Source: Tetraselmis striata
Lineage: Eukaryota > Chlorophyta > Chlorodendrophyceae > Chlorodendrales > Chlorodendraceae
Assembly (NCBI GenBank): GCA_006384855.1
Contig: VCJN01002774.1
Location: 1-64,000, forward strand
DNA length: 64,000 nucleotides
Direction of reading: 5' to 3'
Part shown: in pieces, positions 44,221-54,906 of the stretch
Numbering within the stretch: position 1 is the first letter of the stretch
Layout: each line of letters opens with the position of its first letter
Notes under the pieces: model-generated
What the model was told of the DNA's origin: nothing
The model's input: only the letters and a program-made list of their open reading frames with translations
Databases searched by the model: none
Translations under genes and position numbers: made by a program

Positions 44221-44535
44221 CTTTCGATTCTTGGACACTGCAAACGAAGGGCGCAACCCGCGTTCAAAGTTGCTGGGTATCGGGACTAAAGCCTGGCGCC
44301 GGTCTTCCTGCTTCATAGCTCGGAATCCAATGTGGCCCTGCACGGTGACAATTTTCCTCCAGAAGTCCCTTCCCAAGCCAAAAAAAAACAGGTGGAACGG
44401 CGCGAGGGGGAAGAGGTTGACCATGCTGACATAGCCCCGGACCACATGCACATGGCACACGCCATGGCAGCCAGTGTTCTGCTTGGCCTCCGCCAGCCGG
44501 GTTGTGTTGACCGCACGCCGGGCAAGGTGCGTGAT
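44221..44535 (-). CDS. Inner CACTA transposase, TNP2-like core exon
   Basis: The frame is open below the TGA at 44536-44538 and ends at donor AAAG|GTAAAC (44221), phase 0. It reads NTGCHGVCHVHVVRGYVSMV then NLFPLAPFHLFFFGLGRDFW, followed by VTVQGHIGFRAMKQEDRRQA and PIPSNFERGLRPSFAVSKNR. The HGxCxL...F...P..P.H...LGL.RDFW layout matches the region of CACTA (TNP2/Transposase_21-type) transposases where G-x-x-G is followed by a P..xMH..xLG+ segment (family knowledge). This agrees with the CACTG ends and 3-bp TSD. The 5' edge of the exon is uncertain; AAGCAG|AACACT near 44488 is one possible acceptor. Confidence 0.6.
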
Positions 44536-44721
44536 TCACTGGACAAGTCATCGCCTTCATGGACGGTTACCAAGCGAGCCTCCCCGTCCGCATCCACAGG
44601 GGGGTGCTCCTGGGCAGCCGCCATAGCCTCCACAACCTGCCACGCCGACCGGGCGGGTGCGTGTGATTCCATACAACCGCAGTTGAGTGGTGCCACCAGC
44701 ACGCAGGCCGGGCCCACTCAC

Positions 44722-45314
44722 CTCTGAACGCAGAAGGCCCACAATGCCCCCGTCCTCGAAAACAGCGCGCCACTGGGTCGCTCCGCCGTAGTCCTCCAAC
44801 ACCCACTCGGTAACGACGCCGGTTATCACGCCGTAGTGCCATACCCCCCGGAACTTCTTGGCGATGACCTTCATGTAGAAGTCGCCGGAATCGCCTTTCC
44901 ATATCACGCCCTCATCGCGGGTTCCACGCCCGCCGGCGGCCACGCAGGCGCGTCGATGTCCATACCGTCTTCGCCAACGGGGTCCTCCCCCACGCCCATC
45001 ACATCGTCCACCTTCGAGCCGCCGTCGTCCGAGACCGGCGCAGGCGGGCCGTTTCCGACGGCTGCAGCTACTCCTGCTGCCGCCCCTGTTGTTGTTGCTG
45101 CTGCTGCTGCCGCCCCTGCTGCTGCTGCTTGTGATAAGGCGGCCTTGCGGCGCAACTTAGCCGCACGCTTCAACGAGTGGCTACAGTTCGGGAATTTTAG
45201 GAAGTGCCGCTCTCGCGCCATCTTATCACAAGTGCCCGTCACGTTGCCCCGGCAGTGCTTGCATGAGTACACGCCATCCTTCGACACACTCGCTATCCAT
45301 CCCTTTCCCGGCAT
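44722..45314 (-). pseudogene. Inner CACTA transposase, first exon (BED-like finger, Tudor-like region, 1-bp frameshift)
   Basis: ATG at 45314: MPGKGWIASVSKDGVYSCKH, then CRGNVTG and RERHFLKFPNCSHSLKRAAK form a BED-like zinc finger (about residues 14-47), the usual N-terminal DNA-binding module of many transposases. A Gln/Ala/Thr-rich linker follows, then GVGEDPVGEDGMDIDAPAWP. Near 44922 one base is missing relative to the outer copy, so the frame is lost just before FYMKVIAKKFRGVWHYGVIT...VFEDG. The exon would end at GAG|GTGAGT (44722). ATG choice is supported by the identical start in the outer copy (45955). Confidence 0.7.
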
Positions 45315-45911
45315 GCCTGCTGCCGCGCGCGAGGGGCGGGGGGGGTTGAGAGTTGGGGTGGATGTAACCCACCACCGGCAGGCAACACAGATGCGAGTGC
45401 GCGGCTGTCCGCGCTTGATTCAACGGTGAGCGGCGGTGACCGTGAGGCGACCCCATACTTCATGCGCGTGCTGGGGCGTTACACAATCATCAGCAATTAG
45501 GGCGGCTGCATTAAAACGCGCACCTACGAACACCACCTACCGCCTACCACCTACCGTACCACCTACATCCGCCCACACCTCCGCCCGTCGTGCCGCACAT
45601 CGCGGCACACCGCGGGGTCAGCGGTCAGCGATGTGCGGTCAGCGATGTGCGGCGATGTGCAATGAGTGCGTACATCCGCCTGTACTTAGCCCGGGTGCTC
45701 CGCGTCGGCGGGCGACACGCGAGCCCGCGTGCGCATATCAATTTGATGAAATTATGGAAACGAGAAATTCATATAGTACTTTACAGGTCGCGCGCGATAG
45801 TCGTCGCTACTGGGTATGAAATCCACGTCCCTCGTCCGTCCCGTATCGTCCCCGTATGTCGTCGTTCGTCACCAGTAGGGCACATTTACGTCACATCTGA
45901 ATCTCACAGTG

Positions 45912-45914
45912 ACG
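45912..45914. repeat. Target site duplication ACG, right
   Basis: Follows ...CTCACAGTG of the inner element. Confidence 0.9.
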
Positions 45915-45955
45915 CCATTCTTCGACACACTCGACATCCATCCCTCTCCCGGCAT
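45912..45955 (-). pseudogene. Outer CACTA transposase, first exon, part 1 (start codon side)
   Basis: ATG at 45955 begins MPGEGWMSSVSKNGV, homologous to the inner copy's MPGKGWIASVSKDGV. The inner transposon was inserted right after the Gly-Val codons; the rest of the exon is at 37686. Confidence 0.85.
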
Positions 45956-45959
45956 GCCT

Positions 45960-46538
45960 GCTGCCGCGCGCGCGCGGGGGGGGGGGGGGGGGGTTGAGAG
46001 TTGGGGTGGATGTAGCCCACCACCGGCAGGGAGCACAAATGCGAGTGCGCGGCTGTCCGCGCTTGGTTCAGCGGTGAGCGGCGGTGACCGCCAGGCGACC
46101 CTGTACTTCATGCGCCTGCTGGGGCGTTACACAATCATCAGCAGTTAGGGCGGCTGCATTAAAACGCGCACCTACGAACACCACCTACCGCCTACCACCT
46201 ACCGTACCACCTACATCCGCCCACACCTCCGCCCGTCGTGCCGCACATCGCCGCACACCGCGGGGTCAGCGATGTGCAGCGATGTGCAGCGAGTACGTGC
46301 AGCCGCCTGTACTTAGCCCGGGTACTCCGCGTCGGCGGGCGACACGCGAGCCCGCGTGCGCATATCAATTTGATGAAATTATGGAAACGAGAAATTCATA
46401 TAGTACTTTACAGGTCGCGCGCGATAGTCGTCGCTACTCGGTATGAAATCCACGTCCCTCGTCCGTCCCGTATCGTCCCCGTATGTCGTCGTTCGTCACC
46501 AGTAGGGCACACTTGCGTCACATCTGAATCTCACAGTG
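45960..46538 (-). promoter_or_regulatory. Outer transposase upstream region and right terminus
   Basis: Non-coding sequence between the transposase ATG and the element end, about 90% like 45320-45911 of the inner copy. It contains runs of ACCTACCGCCTACCACC and CGATGTGC(A/G)GCGATGTGC direct repeats that probably hold the promoter. No specific TATA element is assigned. Confidence 0.4.
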
Positions 46539-46541
46539 ACA
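46539..46541. repeat. Target site duplication ACA, right
   Basis: Follows ...CTCACAGTG of the outer element. Confidence 0.8.
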
Positions 46542-46850
46542 CGTAGTCAGATCTCGGAGAGGCCGACGCAAGGCCGAGGTCGTACAATAATTATTTTTAG
46601 CGCCCCCCCGTACATGGCTGCTTCCCGGCGGCGCCAACATGCGCTCACTACGAGTATTATTTGCAAAGCCCCCGTAGGGCTTCCCGGCCGTCACATGATC
46701 CAAGCGACCCGTGAGAACCGGCCACCCCGCTCAGCCCCCTGCCGCACCCAGCCGGGCACGGGTCTTATGGGTTACCAGCGCCCACCACGTGGAGGTGGGC
46801 GGGTGGTGCCGCCGGGCCTGCCGCACCCAGGATCCTCCGCTCATGGTGTG

Positions 46851-47261
46851 CCGCTGACTGGCGGCGGGTGCCTCTTCGCTACCATGGAAAACGCGCGGCT
46901 CCCATGCTATGACTCCCCCCGGCGTGATCGTTGCAGCGAGGCTACCGACAGCCTGCGCCTCTCCGATGTCGCCCGGCGTCGTGAGCACAACTGGTGCAAC
47001 ACTGCATGTGGCCTCATGGACAACCTCGTCATCAAACACCTCCGGGCGGGCGCGGCGGCCACCGTCATCGTGCCCTACTGGCCCGACCGCAGCGGGTACC
47101 ATGGTCTGTCGGAACGCGACCGAAGTGGTGTCTTCCCACCCTCCCTGGACCTCTTCTCGCCCGGGCGCCTCGGCGTGCGCATTGGTGTCGGTCCTCCCAA
47201 GTGGCCGGCGGACGCCTTACAACTCCCGCTCCGAGCCCGGTGCCCGGCCCCGGCCTTTTGA
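46851..47261 (+). pseudogene. DIRS/Ngaro-like pol C-terminal module
   Basis: An uninterrupted frame reads LFATMENARLPCYDSPRRDR then CSEATDSLRL, HNWCNTACGLMDNLVIKHLR, AGAAATVIVPYWPDRSGYHG and LDLFSPGRLGVRIGVGPPKW. This is the FAT..N..LP.Y.S / ENNW.NPPW.LL / ATVV.P.WP...WF..L order found at the C-terminal side of DIRS/Ngaro pol after RNase H (family knowledge). It ends at TGA 47259-47261. The usual NPPW reads NTACG here. The fragment sits immediately right of the CACTA insertion, continuing the pol pieces at 8 kb and 31 kb. Confidence 0.75.
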
Positions 47262-47365
47262 CCGCCCCTCGTCTGCGCCTTGGGCCGGCCGGCGCCCTCC
47301 TGCGTCGTGCCCCAAGATAGAGCTCGGCAAACCACATAGTAGCCCCCTCTCTGCTTTGAAATGTC

Positions 47366-47697
47366 TATTACTACTAGCTGGGGTTTCCTTCCGCCTAGCT
47401 AGAGCGCGCTGCACGCGTTCACCTGCGTACACGTTACACCATGCATGTGGCACGCATGCAACGCACGTAGCTAGCTACACATCGTACTAAAAATACGGTA
47501 GTAGTCGCTACGAGTGTGCGTCAACACCTAAAATTTGGCAGAGTGAGAAACAACCGTACAAACGAGCACGGTCAACTCCAGCACGACGATGTGAGTCGAC
47601 CCCACTTGAGGTAGAATTCTCATAAAAACTAGCGGGATATGTGATGTCCTCATCTTCCATCTTCGCGCCCCGCCTACCATATGGCGGGCCGCGTCCG
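47366..47697 (+). repeat. Right terminal repeat of the DIRS-like element
   Basis: Homologous to 1345-1600 joined to 7213-7260, and uninterrupted, so it also serves as the empty site of the LTR-like insertion. It starts around CTAGCTGGGGTTTCCTTCCG and fades after ATGGCGGGCC. Confidence 0.65.
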
Positions 47698-49075
47698 TCC
47701 CCCGCCCCTCCCTCGTTGCGTGTTTTCTTCACCGCGTGCCTTCTTGCGGGCTGCCAACAGGGTCCTGCCTCGAGCGACTAACCCACGCCAAATTGCCCCT
47801 TCGTCGGTATACCACATCCCCCTCGATCTGAAATTCACGTACTATGTTCACCTACCGCCGATGGCGATGACGACGGTACCGCGTGCCCTGTACAATATGA
47901 CCCTTACTCGACGCGATGTTATAATTGCGTACGCTGGTTTGAAGTTCGTTACAAGCGTTTCCTCAGGATACCGTTGAAAAATCAACCCGCTCCAGTAACG
48001 AACTTTTACACGCAGTGCTGGCGCGGATGATGGTGGACAACGAGGCGCTGGCGCGGCGAAAATGCAATAATAACGACGAATAGTCGCTAGATCCACCAGC
48101 AGTACGCACCACTACTCGTACTAATATCTACAAGACGTAATACTTTCGTGATGACTATCAACACAGGTCGCACTAACCACTCCCGATACTTGAGTGGTAG
48201 TACAGCAGTACACGCGCCGGCGCTGCTTGACGCTTCGCCGCCGCGACCGATGGCGACTGGTCACGGCGGAATCCAGTAATCCTTACCCGTACTCGCACAG
48301 AGGATTTATACCTGATTGTCCTTTTTTATTTGGTGATTTCCTGATATCGCCTTCTGCTCCTATAGCTCATGTATTAAATAGATTTATGCCTGGCATTGCT
48401 AATGGTACCTGTACCTGGGCGGGTCATGTAATGATAAGCTGCTGCTACTGTCTGATGGCGGTAATAAAGTGGCGAAAATAACGAAGTGGCGAATTGCTGA
48501 CTTGGACGACCATCGCCGGACCGTTGCACCGGCCAAGCTTTACAATTCTTAGTACTTCCAGACAGTGCTGTGCACCGGTAGCCAGTCGTTGCGCGACCGT
48601 TGACGCCGCGGTGAGGACGTGAGGACCCCGCCGCGCTTCATCCAGTTGCACACACCACACCCCGCGGTGAGTGTGCTGAGGTCCGACGACCCGCTGAGCC
48701 CGACCAGCAAAATCACCGTACCGCTAGTCGCTGCCGAAGCGCGGCGTTGGGAGTCACACAGCCAGTTAGCTGCATTCAGAGCATCCCACCCGGTCTTCTC
48801 ATTGCGCTGCTGTCCGCCAGCACTCACACCCTAATCCCTGACCGAACTCTGACCTACCTGCTCCAGCAGGACGCGCCTTTACACCTGGGCTCAATACATA
48901 GTGCAGAACACGTCCGCACCTGCCGCCGAGTCGTCTCTCGTCCCCCCCCCACCTCCCTCCCACTCTCGCTCCTACCTGCCGACCGACAACCCCCCGCCGC
49001 GCGTTTCACACCGAGGTGCGGGCTGAAGCCGGGCAAGCGCGGTCCTGCCATTTTCCACGAGGGTCTGTGAGCGCG
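47698..49075. other. Intergenic/upstream of the Q-rich gene, no gene seen
   Basis: No convincing ORF. A ~55-bp dispersed repeat lies at 48318-48371 (see 60476-60526). C-rich sequence at 48930-49010 directly precedes the gene and may include its 5' UTR. Confidence 0.5.
48318..48371 (+). repeat. Short dispersed repeat (copy 1)
   Basis: TTTTATTTGGTGATTTCC and GATATCGCCTTCTGCT...TAGCTCATGTA match 60476-60526. Confidence 0.75.
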
Positions 49076-51299
49076 ATGGACAACGCCGCGGCTGCTCTAG
49101 CCGCCGCTGTGGCCAGCGTCCAGCAGCAGCAGCAGCCGGCCGCGAGTCAGCCCGGTACGGGTCATCAGCAGCTCCCCAGCGGCATCACCGCCAAGCCCGC
49201 CTCCTCCGGCCGCTTCTACGTCATCAGCGCGGCAGAGGAGCAGCCCGCCGCGTCCATGGGCCATTTTGTTCGGATTGAGAGCGGGCCCCACGACGGGTAC
49301 GACGCCGCCGTGGCTAGCGTGCAAGCGGCGGCCAAGGGCGACCCGGCGGCGGCCAGCAACGGCGAGCAGCAGGCGTGCGCGGACGCAGCAGGTAAATATC
49401 CAGTGCTCCCCGAGTACTCGCAGATAAGATTGGACACACCTACAGTATACCTGTAGCGACAAAATACATCTGAACAACGACCAGGTTCATCCGGCCCTCC
49501 CTTTAGGGGCCTGCACCGACCGACCGGCGTGTACACGTGTGCTAGTCGGCTCTCGAGTTCTCTGGTAGCAGCGTGTGGCCTGCCCCTGTATTACCGCAAC
49601 TTTGCCGGTTGAAGTAGCACCCTGGGTGTTCTGGCCTTATCGCCGCTGCTCTAGAACGAATGGTATGCCCGCTGCCGTTGCAGATTCCGAGATGTATTAT
49701 TAAACAACCTCTTGCTAAGCCTCGCGAGACATTTTTACGACAATGCGACGTCTTTGCAACCTATCTTACTCCTCCGCGTGCCGTTGCCGTCTCAATTCCC
49801 GCCACTCACTCTCCGCGCAGTCTCGGGAGCTGGAGGACAACCGGCAAAGCAACGCGCCCTCTGTCAGACGCTCGTCTCGTCCCTGAATAGACCCGCTCAC
49901 TACCGTGTTCGCGGGTATATTTATCAACGCCGTACTTGATGCTACTCGTAGGATTTTACCAGACGCACGCACTCGACGGTGGAGGGGACACGCAGATGAC
50001 CGTCCCTTGACAGCTCTGTCGACCCTCCTCTCGTTCGGTGTTAATGTCAGGCACCGCGAGGTGTCCATTCCAGTGGAGTCGTCAGACACCCTTTTGAACT
50101 GCCTCCAATTTAATGATGATTGAATGAATGGCGCACGTGCAGTATTACTATATAGCGCGGCTGCGCATTTCTGGTCCCCCTGTCTGACGAAATCCTGCCA
50201 CCGCTCTGTACCAATCAGGCAAACACAAGGGCGGGGAGCTGGCGAAGCTCCTGCGTGAGTCCGGGACCTCTGGCCTGCCAGTGCAGCTGGAGCAGCTGCT
50301 CAGCCAGGGCGGCTCCTCCCTGGATGCCAACGCCCTGCAGCGCCTGCTGCAGGGCGGCGACCTCCGGGCAGCGGAGTCCACGAAACCGCCGCCCTCGCCT
50401 CAGCCCCAGAAGCGGACACCGTCTCCGAGCCCCGCGGACGGGTCGATCGCCACCAAGGGCGAGCTCGTCTTCCTGCCGCTGGATACGCCCGTCTGGCACC
50501 TGCCAAACACCAAGGGTGAGGACGCAGCGCGCCTTGTGACACGCGCCGAGAACGTGGAGTGGATGCGCACGATCTGGGGCAAGATGACGGACACCAAGAG
50601 CGTCATGGAGGCCATCAGGCGGCAGGCATTGGCGGCAGAGGAGAAGCAGCGCCATGACGAACAGGTGATCTGGTGATGCCCGGCGCCCCGGCGGATGATG
50701 CCTACCCGCTGCACCCCCTTGCTATTGCACACCGTTGTATGCGAAGGTACTACAGGGTGGCAAAATAAATGCCGGCTTGATCTCAGTATTCTTGTCCTTA
50801 AATGGATGCCAACACATTCATAATGGAAGCATGAAGTTGTCTGTGCATGCAACCTAAGGAAGAAAACACTACGAGTATATAGACCCTCGATCATTTGGTC
50901 TATTTTACCTATGACAGATTTGTCTTGCAGTGTATGTATTACTGCTTTGCCACTTTCCATGCCCAAGCATACTACCTACCCCTCGCTCCGTGGATGACAG
51001 CCTGTTTTTGTCTACCACGCCGCAGCAGGCGCAGCAGACACAGCAAAACGCGATGCTGAGCCAGCTGGCGGCGCTGCTGGGCGGCGGCCGTCAGGAGGCG
51101 CCCAGCCCAGCGCCCTCGGGGCCCATGCTCTCAGGCAGCAACAGCAGCAACAACCTCAACGCGCTGCTGTCTCAGTTTCTCGCCAGCGGCGGTGCGCAGC
51201 AGCAGCAGCAGCCGCAACACCAGCCTCCGCCTCCCCAACAGCATCACAGCAACAACATGCTGCAGTCGCTGCAGTGGGAGCTCGAGGCGGCCATGGCCA

Positions 51300-51336
<37 letters not shown>

Positions 51337-52534
51337 CGTGTCTCGCCCGATGCCCTGCCAAACCACCTCCTCCATGGGCGGAGGGGGTGGCGGCAAGCAC
51401 CGCCGCAACGCGTCCACCTCGGAGATAACAAGCATGTTTGACGGCTCCTCGGGCGCGCCAAACTTTTTCCAGGGGTTCCAGCCCCCGGCGCCGCGCCACC
51501 AACGCGCCTCCAGCACCGGAGGCCACATTCCATTCTCGTCCCCTGGCAGCATGCCCGTCCGCGCGGACCTTATGCCCGGTGCCGTCGCGCCCGGGGCTGG
51601 GCAGTTTTACGTGGTCTCGGCCGACGCGCGCATCCAGCTCACCGAAAGCGGCTTCTACCTCGCCGTTATCAGCGGCCCACACGACGGCTTTGACGCCGCC
51701 ATGACCTCGCTGTCGTTCTGGACCCACAAGCGCCCCTCCATGCGCGACGACGTCGACATGGTGCACATTCGCAGCGACACGCCCATCTGGCACTCGGCGG
51801 ACCTCGTGCACGGGGCGCCCCTGATGGTGGTGCGCGCGGCCAGCCTGCTCGAGCCGCCGCGCCGGATGCGCGAGCCGAGCGCGCCTCCGACGCCACCCCC
51901 TCCGCAGAATGCGCCCAACCATCTGGCCGCCAGCCTGGCTGCGCTCGCCCAGCAGCTCGCATCTGGAGACGTGCAGGCCGGGCCCGGCGGCCTGAGCGCT
52001 GCGCAGCTGCAGCAGCTGCTCCTGCTTCAGGGAATGGCCGGCCAGCCGACCGCTAAGCCCGAAGCCCCCACGGCCAGCAGACCGCCGAGGTCGGGGCGCA
52101 GCCCGGAGCCCCGCGCTGTCAACCCCACGGGTCCTGTGGCCGCCCAGGAGCCAAACAAGGCCGCACGAGCCCAGCCGGCCTCCTCCGGCGGCGAGGGCAG
52201 CCTGCAGGGCCGCAAGCGCGACGCGCCCAGCCCGCCTTCATCTGCGCTGCCCAACAAGAAGGCGCACATGCTGCGCTGGCAGGCGGCGCACCCCGACGGC
52301 GAGGCCTCGCAGCCCGGCAGCTCCGCGCAGGACGGCGGCAACGGCGGCGGTGAGGAGGACGACTCTGCAACAGACAGCGGCGAGCTGGAAGTTGCCTGCG
52401 GTAGCAAGGGCGCGGCTCAGCACGAGATCAGCTCGCCCAACACGTCGAAGGCAGCCGCGCCGAGTGTGCCCGCCAAGAGGCCGCCGCGCCCCTCGCCCCT
52501 CAAGGTCCCCGGCAGCGGCACGCAGGAGCTGTGA
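49076..52534 (+). CDS. Q-rich protein with an internally duplicated domain (3 exons, 756 aa)
   Basis: Exons 49076-49391, 50219-50664 and 51026-52534; introns 827 and 361 bp with GCAG|GTAAAT...CAATCAG|GC and ACAG|GTGATC...CCGCAG|CAG, and phases agree at both joints (1 and 0). An alternative acceptor 3 bp downstream (51029) would drop one Gln. Start MDNAAAALAAAVASVQQQQQ. Residues ~46-79 read GRFYVIS...GHFVRIESGPHDGYDAA, and ~190-215 LPLDTPVWHLPNTKGEDAAR; the same order recurs at ~446-475 (GQFYVVS...LAVISGPHDGFDAA) and ~492-515 (RSDTPIWHSADLVHGAPLMV), so the module is duplicated. Between and after lie polyQ runs, Leu/Gln helices (LEQLLSQGG...LQRLLQGGD; LQQLLLLQG), Ser-rich RRNASTS patches and an acidic tail (GGEEDDSATDSGELEV). 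No family recognised. Polyglutamine and low complexity suggest a nuclear regulatory or RNA-associated protein, which is inference. Confidence 0.82.
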
Positions 52535-54906
52535 GCCAAGGAATCCAGCCCCCCACCGGAACCCAACCCCCACCCCCCATTTACCCTTTCCCTCTCAAGC
52601 TCTTCTGGGTGATGGCACAGCTGACAGTGGCTCAGCCAGCAATCACGGCTAGAAAGAACTGCTGGGGAATGTGGCAGCTACTACATAAGTATTCGTCTGG
52701 GACCGCCCGTGTTCCCGCTAGACTAGAGCAGATTTGGTGGCACAGTGTACAGAGACCAAATCCCTTCGTCCACATATATTACATGCGTCGTAGTCGTCAG
52801 CAGCATGCATCGCGCGTCGTCGCGCGCGCTCCACCACATCAACTTCGACTACGGGTACCAGCAGTAGTAGTAGCTACAAGCGCAACTGTACTGGTTCCAT
52901 TTTTTAATTTACTGTCAGGAAAGCAGTGACGAAGCGGAAGACGCATCGGGTACGGGTAGCGACAAAGATATCTCTCGCCAATGGGCAGCAAGTTGTCCGC
53001 GCCTTCAGGAGTAAACAAGTTTGGAATAATAAAGGGGAACACAATTTTTTCCTTACATCTGTGCTTCAACGTATGCGCACTAAAAGTAATCGTGAAAATT
53101 TGCCAGCAAAAGAGAGATGATAAAAGCCTGAAACCACGGGTAAAGCAGGAGGCCACGGAGCCAAGAACCAAGGAAGAGCCACGGGAACAAGGAAGCCACC
53201 AAGGAACCAAAGGGTCCAGGGGAGCACTGAAAGCCAAGGAACGACCAGAAAAAGGGGAACCCTGGTACTGCATATGTCAAGTGTGCCGCCTTTTGCTACT
53301 ACCGCCTTGATATATCTATCGTCCCGCTAACACCTTCGTACTGCACAGTGGAGCATTAACAAGCGACACTTCGTCGATTGGCCATCTCTGCACCCGTACG
53401 TAATCAAATTTCGTCGTGCTTCAAAAAAGGCAACGACAACAAACGCCTTTAGGTCTGGTACCAGGGTGTGTGTTCTATAATAAGATTTCCACGCTGCGCT
53501 CCATAGACCCTAATAGGGCACAATCGGCCGGCGGATATTGGCTAAAGCAGCTCGACCTCCAGAATTAAACTGCTACGAAGAGAGGCGGATACCGAAGCCG
53601 AAATACAATGCACCGACCGGACCGCCCTGATTCCCCACCTGAGACGTAAGGATTTTACAATACCACCTGAGGCATAAGGACCTTACATACTCGGGGCCAC
53701 ACGGAGCGACACAGTGACGCTCTGACATACAGGATACGGCTCGCCAAGGGGCAGTCATGGACCACACGGCCGATATTAATTCGACGAAAATCCCGCTTAT
53801 TATTAACTACCGTCGTGACTCGTCGCCGGGCGCCTGCAAAAGCCGCCTGTTCTATTCCTCGGCAGCTAGGAGGCCTGAGTCATCCCCCCGGAGGGCTCCG
53901 GGTGGGTAGGCGGGGGTGCGGTTGCGGTGAGAACGCCGGCCTTCACGCTGATCCTGTTGGGTATCGCAGGCCCGATCTCGCGTGAACGACATGCGCACTT
54001 GAGTCCAGAGGCGCGAATGGCCAGCGACCACTCCGCGAAGCACAGCCGCCTCTATATGCTGCCTTTGGCTAGCAGAAACCGATATACGCCGAGATTCGGC
54101 TGTAAATCTGTCACATGGACCACGACGGCCGTTCCCACGGGGAGGGGCATAGCGCAAGGGTGGCGGGCTAGGGGAGCTGTACGGATCACCAAGCGGCTGG
54201 ATTCACCGCCGTTGCAATGTGACCAGCCGGCCAACACGTGCCGCCAAAACTAAAACTTCTAGCCTGCCAGAACCTTTATCGCTGTAGGTTTTGTCTGGGG
54301 TGTCCTCAAATTTTAATATGGTGGTTACTGCACCACGGTTGAGTTGAAGTGCACCGCGGTACACTCGCGTTAGATATGCACTTTTCTGATTTATTACTCC
54401 ACCATTCAGCTCGGATTGCAGGTCCAGGAAATTCCATGATGTTTTGCAGCTTGGCGCCGTGATTGCAGCGACTTAAATCATCGTGCGCCGTGGTCACGTA
54501 CCTCGATAGAATGGGTTACATTAAGAGGGGCTAAGAATGAGGCCGCCATCATGTCGAGGAAATGCTGCGGCAGTCTTTTTTTTTCCCGCCCCCGGGACAG
54601 TCATACATCAGTCAGTACGGCGGGTTGGGTAAATGGCCGCCATCTTACATACAGGTGCATGCCTTACTGATGGCTGTGGCCGCAATGCTATGAATAAATG
54701 CTGAAGGAAATGGTAGAGCTCCTAGGATGTGCCCCAGGAAAGCGGGTAGACGGTATTCATAAACTAAAGCATGTGGGCGTATCAGCGTAGCCACTGCTCG
54801 GCATTAGTGTAGTAGTATAGCCACAGCTATTTGTGTTAAGGCCGGAAAATGAAGCTAGTCTAAAAGCTGGCTGGACCTGAGGTTAGGGAGGGCGCCCTTT
54901 GCTGGT
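52535..54906. other. Intergenic between the Q-rich and HET-like genes, no gene seen
   Basis: No supported coding region. A ~24-bp phrase (CACCTGAGACGTAAGGATTT / CACCTGAGGCATAAGGACCT) is duplicated at about 53636 and 53664; 53130-53280 is purine-rich with recurrent AAGGAACCA-like words. Both flanking genes are transcribed toward this interval, so it should hold both 3' UTRs. Confidence 0.5.

Larger units (their letters stand above)
37690..45911 (-). mobile_element. Inner CACTA-type transposon nested in the outer one
   Basis: Same CACTGTGAGATTCAGATGTG terminus, the inverted copy ending at 45911, and 3-bp duplication ACG on both sides. About 8.22 kb. It contains every block of the outer element plus about 2.5 kb more: the transposase core exons, an expanded minisatellite (43165-43819) and 42580-43160. 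Its Tudor-region frameshift means it is probably not autonomous either, though it is the more complete copy. Confidence 0.9.
32078..46538 (-). mobile_element. Outer CACTA-type (EnSpm/CMC) transposon, internally deleted
   Basis: The left terminus CACTGTGAGATTCAGATGTG is matched by its inverted copy ending at 46538, and a 3-bp duplication ACA flanks the element. CACTR ends with 3-bp target duplications are diagnostic of the CACTA superfamily (family knowledge). Without the inner insertion the element is about 6.24 kb. It keeps the first transposase exon region, the minus-strand basic ORF, 370-bp subterminal repeats and a broken zinc-cluster ORF, but lacks the transposase core present in the inner copy. 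The inner copy interrupts its transposase first exon, so this copy is defective. Confidence 0.88.

Noticed and set aside
43009-44289. Long plus-strand ORFs encoding Ala-Pro-Trp-Arg repeats (antifreeze- or cell-wall-like)
   Set aside because: They are readings of a 30-bp GC minisatellite that has no stop in any frame; the flanking non-repeat part is coding on the other strand.
31924-46545. CACTA boundaries as chance similarity
   Set aside because: Four occurrences of the 20-bp terminus lie in the correct two orientations with two different matching 3-bp duplications and an empty site; chance is not a reasonable explanation.
50930-51025. Independent gene start just before exon 3 of the Q-rich gene
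   Set aside because: The leader codons do not look coding, whereas the acceptor at 51024-51025 follows a pyrimidine tract and joins exon 2 in phase.
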